A stretch of 64,000 nt of DNA from GCA-003244245 sp963823755 (GTDB lineage Bacteria; Actinomycetota; Actinomycetes; Mycobacteriales; Pseudonocardiaceae), in contig CAWGMP010000028.1 of the NCBI GenBank assembly GCA_963823755.1, positions 186,001-250,000 of the forward strand. The letters run 5' to 3'. Shown one piece after another: positions 55,478-63,883 of the stretch. Under the pieces are notes generated by a model. The model saw only the letters and a program-made list of their open reading frames with translations, did not search any database and was not told the DNA's origin. Every line of letters begins with the position of its first letter. Positions within the stretch are counted from its first letter, which is position 1. A program made the position numbers and the translations under genes.

Positions 55478-55847
55478 GGGCGATCAACTTGCCCTTGCGA
55501 ACGGAGGGGAGAGGGGAGGATCGTGCCACAAGGATAGGAAGCCGACCCCGAATCGTGCCCTCTACGTGCCCTACGCGGGAGCTACCTGTGGTCCTTCACG
55601 GTCAATCATAGCCAACCGAAACCGCTGCTCAGCACCTCTGTCCTGCCCGAGTCATGTTGTTCCCAAGCTCACGATCAGCTACGTCGCGTGCTGTTGGCGT
55701 GCTATTAGCCCCGGTAAGCCGCGGTCAATAGCGGGTGGCTGTGACCCTGGCTTTTAGCAGGTCGAGGCCCCTGACCACGCGTTGGGTGCAGTCTTCCAAG
55801 CTCGCCATGCCGGTTCGATCCGGTCGCCCGCTCCACAAATTTCACCA
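55478..55847. other. 370 bp without a gene
   Basis: No frame with coding character; short and stop-rich. Lies between the IS66 and the terminator hairpin. Confidence 0.4.
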
Positions 55848-55895
55848 GCACAAACGGCGGTCCTTCTCGATCGTGAGAAGGACCGCCGTTTGTGC
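55848..55895. terminator. perfect 21-bp hairpin terminator
   Basis: 55848-55868 and 55875-55895 are fully complementary around a 6-nt loop. It lies 27 bp after the stop of the minus-strand gene at 55922. Confidence 0.75.
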
Positions 55896-55921
55896 GATTA
55901 TCGTGCTGAGTTGGCCGTCGG

Positions 55922-57823
55922 TCAGAAGCCCGGTGCGGAGCACTGTCCGAGGCGCTGCCCGAGCACGGAGTTGGGTTGGCCATCGTTCGTGGGTGGTGGC
56001 ACGTTTCCGCGGCAGTTCAGCTGACCGATGATCGTATTGTGCTCGATCTCGGTGGCAGTGGTCTCGGCGTCCGGGCCGGTACCGCTGGTGTTCGTCACCG
56101 TTAGGGCCACCTGCAATTTGTTGCCACCGATTTCGGCTTGGCCGGTGTTCTGGTCCAGCGACACCAGGCCGGTGAACTGGTTGCCGGCACAGGCCGGTTG
56201 TCCGTCGTCACCGTTGTCGCCCAGCAGGATGAACCCGGTGGTGCCGCCGATGGTGGTCAAGCCGGTCACGTTGCTGCCGCAGACGCTGATTGCGCTGGCC
56301 CCGGTGCTGGCGAGGTTGACAACGATGGTGGACTTGCTCGCCGAGAGCGCTGCGCCCGGCTGCACCGTGACGGAGCCGATGACGGTGGCGTTGACCAGGC
56401 AGGTCGAGTTGGTGACGTTCAGAGTGCCCACCACCAGCCCGCTGATCGTCCTGCTGCAGGCGACGGCCTGGGCGAGCGGCGCCGACGTGCTGGCCAGGAA
56501 GTTACCGTCCCCGCTGTAGCTCGCGGCGATGTTGCTCGTCCCGACCTGCAGCCCGGACGTGGTGAGCCTGGCCCGACCGCTGGTGTCCAGCGACCCGGTC
56601 CCCAGCACGATGGCGTCCCGGCTGAAGGTCACCGTGCCGCTTGGGGTTCCGCTGCCTGGCGGGTTGGCGGTGACGGTGGCGGTGAACGTCGCCGGGCTAC
56701 CGAACGTGGAGGGGTTGGGTGCGGAGGTGAGGGTGGTCGTCGTCGGATCCTTATTCACGGTCTGAGCCAGGGTGTCGCTGCTTCCGAGGAAGTTCGCGTC
56801 TCCGCTGTAGGTGGCCGTGATCGTGTGGTTGCCCACGGGCAGTGCTGCGGTACTCAGCATGGCCTGACCACCGGTGAGCCCGACGGTACCCAGCTCATTA
56901 CCGTCGCTGGCGAAGGTCGCACTGCCGGTCGGAGTGCCTGCGGGTGAGGTCACCGCTGCCGTGAAGCTCACCGGCTGACCGAACACCGACGGGTTGGCCG
57001 ATGATGTGAGCGCGGTGGTCGTGACGGCTTTCTCGATGGTGAAGGAGTGGCTGGTGTCGGAACCGGCCTTGTAAATCGGGTCGCCGTCGAATGAGGCCGT
57101 GAGGGTGTACATCCCGGCGTTCTGGGTGAGCCTGATGCTGCAGGATGCAGCGCCGGTTGTGTCCGTCACAGCCGAGCAGACATCACTGGCGCTCGAACCG
57201 ATCCGGAATGTGATTGTCTTGTTTGGGATCGGCGAGTTACCGTCTCCCGGATCGAGTAGTGTCGCGGACATCGCCGCGGAATCGTGGTACACGGCCCGAC
57301 TCGCCCCGGTGTAGCTCAGTGCGATGTCCAACGGGAGCACTCGGATCTGATGTGCTTGCTCGGCTGTCAGCTCTGTGCTTGGTGCGCTGGTGCCGGAACT
57401 GGGGATGGTGACGGTGTCTTTGGCGCCGCTGCCGGCGCCTACACCGCCCGTCTTGAAGTCGAGCTTGCTCCAGTCCGAGGTCGGGCCGTCGAGGGTCGCT
57501 TTCGTGGTGTCACCGTTGGAGTCGAAGCCCGTTCCACCATTTGGCGTGCTTTTATCACAGTTCCAGTCGACCGGCGACAAATTAGCCTGCACGAACGTCG
57601 TGATGCTGACCGTCCCATCCGCTGCCGTAGTCGCGCAGGAGTTGGTCGTTCCGTAGCCGGACGGGTTTGCGCCAAGATTGACGCCGTCTTTTTCGGCGAG
57701 CTTGGTCTCGTCCACGTTTGGCATGGTGTCGCGTGAATAGTCGAAAACCTGAACTCCTCCGCGGAATACGCCTCGCGTTTGATACGCGTAGCTCATGATC
57801 GACGGATAGTTCGGCTGCGGCAC
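55922..57823 (-). CDS. Ig-like repeat surface protein, N-terminally truncated metalloprotease
   Basis: 633 aa from GTG 57823. The beginning QPNYPSIMSYAYQTRGVFRG, FDYSRDTMPNVDETKLAEKD is the stretch after the zinc site of metzincin-type secreted proteases (N.pSvMnY...f.G...DYS...LP.LDE..L.E), but the HExxH and signal peptide are missing. Then a linker and three Big_3-type Ig-like repeats (SSANPSVFGQPVSFTAAVTS, ITATYSGDANFLGSSDTLAQ; SAPNPSTFGSPATFTATVTA, IAASYSGDGNFLASTSAPLA), and a C-terminal beta-rich part. Without export signal it is probably a dead 3' remnant. Confidence 0.7.
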   Translation of the reverse strand: MPQPNYPSIMSYAYQTRGVFRGGVQVFDYSRDTMPNVDETKLAEKDGVNLGANPSGYGTTNSCATTAADGTVSITTFVQANLSPVDWNCDKSTPNGGTGFDSNGDTTKATLDGPTSDWSKLDFKTGGVGAGSGAKDTVTIPSSGTSAPSTELTAEQAHQIRVLPLDIALSYTGASRAVYHDSAAMSATLLDPGDGNSPIPNKTITFRIGSSASDVCSAVTDTTGAASCSIRLTQNAGMYTLTASFDGDPIYKAGSDTSHSFTIEKAVTTTALTSSANPSVFGQPVSFTAAVTSPAGTPTGSATFASDGNELGTVGLTGGQAMLSTAALPVGNHTITATYSGDANFLGSSDTLAQTVNKDPTTTTLTSAPNPSTFGSPATFTATVTANPPGSGTPSGTVTFSRDAIVLGTGSLDTSGRARLTTSGLQVGTSNIAASYSGDGNFLASTSAPLAQAVACSRTISGLVVGTLNVTNSTCLVNATVIGSVTVQPGAALSASKSTIVVNLASTGASAISVCGSNVTGLTTIGGTTGFILLGDNGDDGQPACAGNQFTGLVSLDQNTGQAEIGGNKLQVALTVTNTSGTGPDAETTATEIEHNTIIGQLNCRGNVPPPTNDGQPNSVLGQRLGQCSAPGF

Positions 57824-58937
57824 GAGAGCTGCGGCCCGGCGTAGTGCCGCAGGATGAGGATACTAGGTCGGCTCCCTCCCCCGGACCTGAACACACACCA
57901 CTACCTCACCACCAGCAGTCTCCGCTGGTGGAGGAGGTGTGCGTAGTGGTCGAGTCCCTCCACCGACACCAACCCCCACGACTGCCAGTCGGTCCACGTG
58001 CCAGATTGATGCGGCGTTTCAGCCGTAGCGGGCGTCGCAGGTCTGTTCTGACTCCTGCCGGGGACAGGAACCTGCGACAGGCCGGCGATGGTGACGGCGG
58101 CTGTCGCCGGGTGTCAAGGTCAACCGTGCAGTTCATGTGATCGAAAACCAGCTATCGAGTTGGCTTGTGTCGGGCTCCGATCGGGCTCCGCAGTTTCGTG
58201 CGAACACGGCGCTACCCGGCACTAGGTGACACCTGAAACCGGCGCACATCGCCGCTGACTTACACTAACTGGCCCTAACCATCAGTGCTCAACACTACGT
58301 GACACTCGGCGCAGCGGACTTTTAATCCGCGGGGTTCAGTAGTCGCCTAGCCGGAAAGAAAACTTGCACTTTGACACCCGCTTGAGTTGCAGCAGAGAAT
58401 CGGCTGCCCCCTCACGATGGCGGGCCAGCCTGCCGCGACGGTCGATAGCGAGCAGGCACCGACAGGTGGTCGAGGCCCGCCGTTGATTCTGGTGCCAGCG
58501 ACCGTGTCGCACCCGCCACGGCTCTCACCGAGCCAGGCCGGCGTTTCTCCTGTCTGCTGTCTTGCGCAGTCACAGCAGTCGATCGTCGAGAAGCAGGTTC
58601 TCGGGTACAACACGATCGCGCGCACAGCGTGGTTCCGACCTACACCGGTGGCAATTCTGGTGGAATGGAGCGAGCTTTTCATTGGTCGATCTCCTGACCA
58701 GCGGCGATGCGGTAGCTAACGAGTAAACCTGCATCATTACGACACACTAGGGCCCATTTGTCGGTTTACCAGTTGTGCATCAGAGGCGAACGGGCTGCGA
58801 GCTTTCAAGGTAATTATCGAGTCCAGGCTTCATGTAGAGTACCGTAGCAATGGACAGGCGCTGGTGTACCTGGCCTCAGCTCATCCTTGACAGGAACCGT
58901 GTATCTAGCTCGTCGCTGTGACGCTTTTGACTACCGA
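57824..58937. other. 1.1 kb without a supported gene
   Basis: Open frames on both strands are short, lack start sites and have no motif. At about 58305-58340 the sequence CGGACTTTTAATCCG followed by CGGGGTTC resembles an anticodon stem-loop (anticodon TTT) and start of a T-arm, but no acceptor stem can be built, so a tRNA gene is not called. Possibly an attachment-site scar. Confidence 0.4.
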
Positions 58938-59438
58938 CTACCAGCCATAGAGAGTTAGGACTCCACCGCTGAGATAATTGTAGATGCCCTCTCGAATGTA
59001 CGGTACCATGTTGGTAGGTAGATCTTCCATGCTGAACCAGCGTAGATCGTCACATTTATGTGGCTCCATATTAGTGATCGTTCCTGCCCATTGTTTGACC
59101 TCGAAAAAGAACGCCAGTCGACCTATACCGTAGGAATTATGCATCACCTGCACAAACCGCATGTTGCTTGGATCGACATCAATATTCAGCTCCTCCTTCG
59201 CCTCCCTCACTGCGGCTAATACTACGGATTCGCCCAATTCGAGGTGGCCGGCAGGCAAGCTATAATTGCCGTCCGCAAACCCAGTATCGCGCCGGCGACC
59301 GAGCAGTACTTGCCCCCCGCTCGTTACTAACAGATTGACATCAACGATGACACGTGGGCGATCGAGCGTGACACCAGTCAGGTCTCCATTCATGACCGAC
59401 TTGACAGTATTAGGAGCGTGATATGTCGTGTCCTGCAT
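58938..59438 (-). CDS. NUDIX hydrolase, paralogue of the 12.7-kb gene
   Basis: 166 aa from ATG 59438 (GGAAGG upstream). DRPRVIVDVNLLVTSGGQVL, NUDIX box GHLELGESVVLAAVREAKEE LNI (Gx5Ex7REUxEExGU complete), then MEPHKCDDLRWFSMEDLPTN and VLTLYGW. Similar along its whole length to the 12655 protein but with a 23-residue N-terminal extension and AT-rich codon use, so probably of separate origin. The P-loop kinase gene lies 80 bp upstream on the same strand; together they may process a modified nucleotide. Confidence 0.85.
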   Translation of the reverse strand: MQDTTYHAPNTVKSVMNGDLTGVTLDRPRVIVDVNLLVTSGGQVLLGRRRDTGFADGNYSLPAGHLELGESVVLAAVREAKEELNIDVDPSNMRFVQVMHNSYGIGRLAFFFEVKQWAGTITNMEPHKCDDLRWFSMEDLPTNMVPYIREGIYNYLSGGVLTLYGW

Positions 59439-59519
59439 AGGACATCCTTCCTAATTGATCGTACGTACACGGAGGAGCGGAGGCTTTAACATCCCTGGTC
59501 TACTCCTGAGCTAAGTGGG

Positions 59520-60107
59520 TCATGCGTCACGAACGCCGAGGGTAGCTTCGACAATGTCGACCACGGTGTTAATGTTGGGTTCTGCGTCGATAATCCATAG
59601 TGGACATCCAATGGTTCCCGAGTAATATATAGCTATCCCTCGTTGCAGCTCCGAAAGGAGCGCTACATCACGTTCGGTGTTAATTAACCGCCCATTCGGA
59701 GTCTTTTTAATGCGCTCCAATACTACTTGTGCGGGGGCATCAAGCATAATAATCATATTGTATGCGTACTGTCGCAGCCTGCTGGGTGTATCTGGATTCG
59801 CTTGCCAACCGAACTCCTCTCGAGCGACGGCATGAGAGTCGACGATTAACCACCTGTTGGGGTCAGATACTGTCGCGTTGCCGGCTAACTCAATAGTTGC
59901 CTCCTCCAAATCGCTAGGAGTGACTAGACTGGCCGCCGACGATCGAAACTCCGAGTAGAGGATTGAAGTTGCTAACCGCCTTTCGACTGTTCGGTGCAGT
60001 AGCTGACCAAAGCTAGTCGCTACGACGATGTCTGGGTTGCGGCCTGCCAGCTGACGAGCGACCGAGGACTTCCCGACGCCTGGCGGGCCAGTGAGCAGCG
60101 CGATCAA
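59520..60107 (-). CDS. P-loop kinase-like NTPase
   Basis: 195 aa from TTG 60107. LLTGPPGVGKSSVARQL is Walker A; VATSFGQLLHRTVERRLATS, NRWLIVDSHAVAREEFGWQA (Walker B-like strand with D-S-H) and the lid region MLDAPAQVVLERIKKTPNGR, LINTERDVALLSELQRGIAI resemble archaeal-type adenylate kinase/AAA_17 nucleotide kinases (DSH, R..R in the lid). Phosphorylates an unknown nucleotide or nucleoside. Starts the two-gene unit with the NUDIX hydrolase. Confidence 0.7.
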   Translation of the reverse strand: MIALLTGPPGVGKSSVARQLAGRNPDIVVATSFGQLLHRTVERRLATSILYSEFRSSAASLVTPSDLEEATIELAGNATVSDPNRWLIVDSHAVAREEFGWQANPDTPSRLRQYAYNMIIMLDAPAQVVLERIKKTPNGRLINTERDVALLSELQRGIAIYYSGTIGCPLWIIDAEPNINTVVDIVEATLGVRDA

Positions 60108-60732
60108 GTGGCGTCCGTGCTTTGCATGCCGCGGACTCTAGACTTGACGGGATGTGGAGCGCTCTGTGGATAACCTGGCCCAGTGTGGGGATGAACCTCC
60201 ACAAATCGAGTGGCAACTGTGGGTATCTAAGTGCCAAGGCGTATGAAGCCGCTGGTCGGCGCTGTGGATAGCTTTTAATAGGGTGTGGACGGGTACATCT
60301 AGGGAACGTTCGTGGCGCTCCGTAGCTCCCTGAGGGCCTGTGTCACGGAAAGGCGGAGACTTAGTTACGCCGATTGACGGTATGACGGTGTTTCCGCAAG
60401 CTCAGCCGTTACTCTAAGCGGCGAGCTGTCGTGAGTTGCCGCCTGAGTTCACTCAAGGAGCTTGACTTCATCAGGCGCTGGGACACCACACTGATCGACT
60501 AGTTCTCGCTGAATGTACGATGGAACCCAGCGGCGGACCGGTGTCGGCACACTCCAGAACTCGGTTGGCACGGTCGCTTGTGGCCTGAGGACGAGGAGCG
60601 GCCGGTGCATTCTGCCAGGTTCGTCACGGTGTCGCGGAACCTGGCTCAGTGGTCCTGACCCGCGCAATCCTCGTGAGGACTTAACTGATCGTTACACAGC
60701 CCCGCTATCATTCCATCTGGACTCGTGTCCAA
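60108..60732. other. intergenic region with DnaA-box-like motifs and a doubtful small frame
   Basis: TGTGGATAA at 60165, TGTGGGTAT at 60218, TGTGGATAG at 60263 and TGTGGACGG at 60284 are same-strand matches or near matches to the DnaA box. A minus-strand frame at 60449-60667 ends VPTEFWSVPTPVRRWVPSYI, ELVDQCGVPAPDEVKLLE; it reads like protein, but no start site or family is evident. Confidence 0.4.
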
Positions 60733-61434
60733 TCAGAATAAAGGAATATCCATCTTGCTAACAGAGGAGGTTCGTCGAAAGGTGAGAATCTCCTCAACTG
60801 TGGCAATCCTCTCGCTGTCGCCCTGTCTGCGATCTAGCCGCAGCTCATTAGGTAAAACGCATGGGGAGCTTAGTGTAATTAGGTACGGGTGGATAAGGAA
60901 CGCGCGGAACGCAACTTCATATCTTCGCCCGCATGGCTCGCCGTCATTTATACGCTTAACGATCGACGTTACTTGGGATGAGCCAACCGGGCTTCCTGTT
61001 AGCAGGTTTCGCACTGCTGAGTGATCCAGCCATAGGTTGCGAGCGCTGGAACTTAATTCAAAGTTGCAGTTACAAACCAGCGCGTAATGGCTGGATCCAC
61101 GTCGCCTCCCAGGTGGCCGACTGGTTACTGCTGAGTGGCGTGGTAGCTCGTACCGAGCACCATCCATGCCAATCGCTTCCCTCCAGATGACAACACTTGA
61201 GGGAGATGCATCCGCGGCTACGGCTGACGCAAGCATAGGAGTGAAGATGACTTCTGGGTTCCTGCATATACGCAAAAGCGCTGCCAACGATGGGCGAATA
61301 CTGTTACCGATGCCCCAGAGGAACGTGCCACCGTTCAGCAGTCGCTCAGATTCCTTACGTGCCCGGATCTGATCCGGAGGCTCGCCAGCCTCCGCGCCGA
61401 ACTTGCTCCAGCAGAACGTATCCGGCAGCCCCAC
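60733..61434 (-). CDS. unrecognised protein with ARK...WG.GN motif
   Basis: 233 aa from GTG 61434 (GGGAGG 7 nt upstream). DTFCWSKFGAEAGEPPDQIR, ARKESERLLNGGTFLWGIGN SI, then PSSVVIWREAIGMDGARYEL, SHYALVCNCNFEL and LLTGSPVGSSQVTSIVKRIN. The ARKe.E...gG.f.WG.GN segment recurs in the gene at 63374 (IARKKREIEEAGVAMWGYGG NTCHP), so the two belong to related families; I connect them loosely with nucleotide-modification-associated (Nmad) proteins of phage and defence loci. Divergent from the peptidase gene at 61666. Confidence 0.55.
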   Translation of the reverse strand: MGLPDTFCWSKFGAEAGEPPDQIRARKESERLLNGGTFLWGIGNSIRPSLAALLRICRNPEVIFTPMLASAVAADASPSSVVIWREAIGMDGARYELPRHSAVTSRPPGRRRGSSHYALVCNCNFELSSSARNLWLDHSAVRNLLTGSPVGSSQVTSIVKRINDGEPCGRRYEVAFRAFLIHPYLITLSSPCVLPNELRLDRRQGDSERIATVEEILTFRRTSSVSKMDIPLF

Positions 61435-61476
61435 GGAACCTCCCTTACTGTAACAACAGACGCCCTTAACGTTGTA

Positions 61477-61520
61477 ACGGAACGCCCTCGATGTAGTGAC
61501 GGAACGCCCTCGACGTGGCG
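61477..61520. repeat. two tandem 22-bp direct repeats, candidate operator
   Basis: Units 61477-61498 and 61499-61520 both start ACGGAACGCCCTCGA and agree in 19 of 22 bases. The 22-bp period is two helix turns. They lie in the divergent promoter region between 61434 (minus) and 61666 (plus). Confidence 0.6.
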
Positions 61521-61665
61521 GAGGTCGTTACAGCCACAAGTCAGGCGTGACTCGCCGGCCTGAGTGTGGGGTCTTCCGCAGCGTGTCGGGCTACGGTGGG
61601 GCGTGTACGTCAGCGGTGATACAGCCGATGAACTGGATGCCGGCGTATGAGGGGAGGGCACTGAG

Positions 61666-62670
61666 ATGGTCTCAGTTGGGGCCTCGCTGCGCCGTGAGCT
61701 GCGCAATGCAGGGCTGACCCGCCAGGTGATTGATGCGGTGTGGCCGGAGTGGTGGAGCACGGACGCTGAGCGATCGCTGTCTGCGACAACCGAGCTCAGG
61801 TACACCGTCGCTCGGAGACTTGGCATTTCGCCTCGCTCGCTGTTCGAAGGACCGCCAAGGTTCGTATGGCGTGATGAAGCGAAATTCAAGAATCTGGGAA
61901 CTTCCACCGAAACTGAGCGCTTTATCCTCACGTCTTTTGGCGTAGCAGTGGGTCGATCACTGATAAATGCGACCCCGTCATCGCGTAACCTTGTCGATGT
62001 GAGCCCGACTGAACTTCGCGAGGCGGCGCTCGCAACTTGGCCGGACCTCGGGCTCGATGAGCTGCTTACTGTTTGCTGGGGCGTTGGCATCCCGGTAATA
62101 AAGACTAACATATTTCCGCTTCGTCAGAAGCGGATGCAGGCGATGACCGTTCGGGCTGGTGAGAGGTATGCAATATTAATCGGACGTGATACGCGATTTC
62201 CGGCTTGGATCGCCTTCGTCCTCGCTCACGAGATTGGGCACATCGCTCGCGGGCATGTCACTGAAAATGCCGCTTTGCTTGAGATGGGCGATCCGTTGCA
62301 GGTCGAAAGTCGGGACGCTGAGGAGCTGGCTGCCGATCGATTTGCGCTCGCACTACTGACTGGCAATGAGGAGCCAACGGTCACGGCTGATGCCGACAGT
62401 TATACAGCTCGACAGGTCGCGCATGCAGTGCTTAGTGATGGGCCAGAAAGGGGGATCAACCCGGGTGTCCTATCGCTCTGTTTGGCCTATTCGACAGGAC
62501 GGTGGAGACAATCGATAGGAGCATTAAAGATAATTCCTGGCCAGGAGCTTGAAGGGGATGCTGGAATAGTTATTAATCGATTCGCAAGGGATCAACTTGA
62601 CTGGACTCGACTTCCTTCCGAGCGTGTCGACTATCTTCGCACGATTATGGAACGTCCGCATGGCGAATAA
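61666..62670 (+). CDS. ImmA/IrrE-family metallopeptidase
   Basis: 334 aa from ATG 61666 (GGGAGGGCACTGAG upstream). Helical N-terminus without an obvious full HTH (LRRELRNAGLTRQVIDAVWP, TELRYTVARRLGISPRSLFE), middle domain, then the zinc motif AWIAFVLAHEIGHIARGHV (HExxH) and EELAADRFALALL (third ligand Glu/Asp), the ImmA/IrrE pattern. Such peptidases cleave a repressor or antitoxin on a signal. The next gene, a PIN-like protein, starts before this one ends, so the pair is probably a regulated toxin unit. Confidence 0.8.
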   Translation: MVSVGASLRRELRNAGLTRQVIDAVWPEWWSTDAERSLSATTELRYTVARRLGISPRSLFEGPPRFVWRDEAKFKNLGTSTETERFILTSFGVAVGRSLINATPSSRNLVDVSPTELREAALATWPDLGLDELLTVCWGVGIPVIKTNIFPLRQKRMQAMTVRAGERYAILIGRDTRFPAWIAFVLAHEIGHIARGHVTENAALLEMGDPLQVESRDAEELAADRFALALLTGNEEPTVTADADSYTARQVAHAVLSDGPERGINPGVLSLCLAYSTGRWRQSIGALKIIPGQELEGDAGIVINRFARDQLDWTRLPSERVDYLRTIMERPHGE

Positions 62671-63328
62671 GGCGGTGGTTGATAACGATATACTTTTCAA
62701 GTGCGCGTGCTACCGTCTTTTAGGTGAGGTTCTTGATTATTTTGGCGGCCCGGGCTCAATAGGAATTTTAGGCGCGGCAAGGTTCGTGGTAAGAAGCTAC
62801 ATTCAACGGAGCAAGACTATTCGCGACATTGGTTGCGCACTGCAAGCTCTATCCTGTTTCCTTAGTGGAGCGGAGGAGCTTGAGCCTACCGTTGATGAGG
62901 TACTCCTTGCGACTAGAATCGAAGAGGCTGCCATACAAGCATCAGTCGAACTTGACACGGGTGAGAGCCAGTTATGCGCGATACTCCTGAAGCGGTCTAT
63001 TCCTGTTCTCGTGACAGGCGATAAGCGAGCTATTGCTGCTGCGGACACAATTGTTCCTGTCCTAGCCGAGTTAACCGGACTTGCTGGGAAGCTAGCTTGT
63101 CTAGAACACCTTGTGATGCGCCTAGCCGAGAGAATTTGGTATGCGGAAAGTCGAAGGCGGATTTGCGCGGAACCGATGGCCGATAGGGCCCTATCTCTCT
63201 GCTTCGCATGCAATAATCCTGAAACACGATCCGATCATTCCTCGCTTGAGGGCCTCAAGAGTTACATAAACGATCTTCGGTCGAGAGCGCCGACTACCCT
63301 GTGCTCTGAGGATGTACTCCCGGCCTAG
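62660..63328 (+). CDS. PIN-like nuclease (toxin candidate)
   Basis: 222 aa from ATG 62660, overlapping the peptidase gene by 11 bp. NKAVVDNDILFKCACYRLL carries the first PIN acidic residues (DnD), IEEAAIQASVELDTGESQLC the middle Glu, and LLKRSIPVLVTGDKRAIAAA the GDk.a motif, all in PIN order. An extended C-terminus follows with CFACNNPE. Likely an RNase. Association with an ImmA/IrrE peptidase resembles abortive-infection toxin-antitoxin arrangements, but I know no exact precedent. Confidence 0.65.
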   Translation: MANKAVVDNDILFKCACYRLLGEVLDYFGGPGSIGILGAARFVVRSYIQRSKTIRDIGCALQALSCFLSGAEELEPTVDEVLLATRIEEAAIQASVELDTGESQLCAILLKRSIPVLVTGDKRAIAAADTIVPVLAELTGLAGKLACLEHLVMRLAERIWYAESRRRICAEPMADRALSLCFACNNPETRSDHSSLEGLKSYINDLRSRAPTTLCSEDVLPA

Positions 63329-63373
63329 CTACGAAGAAACACGGCATACGGCTCGATGAGTTCGGCGATCAGT

Positions 63374-63862
63374 TCAATGGTGACAGAGCTTCGCCGGTTC
63401 GCCAGAATACCCAACCACTTCCAGGCATGCCTTGTCAACCCGCCCACGAACGTATTTACTTCCGGCCTTACCTCTGCTCGGGCCAATCGCTACGCGCGTC
63501 TGCGCCAATTGCAGCTTGGTGTCGACCTGCTCCAACGTCTTGAGGCATAGGGCGAACCGTGAGCCCAGGACATTAACGCCCTCTGGAACATGCTCCCAAT
63601 CCGTTGTGCCGTTACGCGAGAACTCTTCGGCCCTGAGAGGCTCCGCGAAGTGCTTAGAGTTCATCGGCTGCATAGCAAGCACTATTGATATTCCCGCGGC
63701 TGCTTTCTCATGCGCAAACGGCTGAACCATGCGAGTTGGATGACAAGTGTTACCACCGTATCCCCACATGGCAACGCCAGCCTCTTCAATTTCACGCTTT
63801 TTGCGAGCGATAATCGAGGTAAGGTCCTCGTTCGCGTGTGTGCCAACTTTCATGTAGAGCAC
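63374..63862 (-). CDS. unrecognised protein related to the 60733 gene
   Basis: About 162 aa. GTG 63862 is chosen because GAGGAGGG lies 7-8 nt upstream; ATG 63853 (MKVGTHANEDL) is the alternative. VLYMKVGTHANEDLTSIIAR, KKREIEEAGVAMWGYGGNTC HPTRMVQPFA, then ALCLKTLEQVDTKLQLAQTR and SKYVRGRVDKACLEVVGY. The IARK...E..G...WGYGGN block is shared with 60733. No catalytic assignment. Follows the partial gene at the right edge by about 20 bp, so they form an operon. Confidence 0.6.
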   Translation of the reverse strand: MLYMKVGTHANEDLTSIIARKKREIEEAGVAMWGYGGNTCHPTRMVQPFAHEKAAAGISIVLAMQPMNSKHFAEPLRAEEFSRNGTTDWEHVPEGVNVLGSRFALCLKTLEQVDTKLQLAQTRVAIGPSRGKAGSKYVRGRVDKACLEVVGYSGEPAKLCHH

Positions 63863-63883
63863 CGCACTTCCCTCCTCGAACAA

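Noticed and set aside
58305..58345. Possible tRNA-Lys fragment (CGGACTTTTAATCCG then CGGGGTTC)
   Set aside because: The anticodon stem-loop looks right, but no D-arm, acceptor stem or paired T-arm can be drawn, so it is not called as a tRNA.
60449..60667. Small minus-strand gene
   Set aside because: It reads plausibly at its C-terminus, but there is no ribosome binding site or family support, so it is only mentioned within the intergenic entry.
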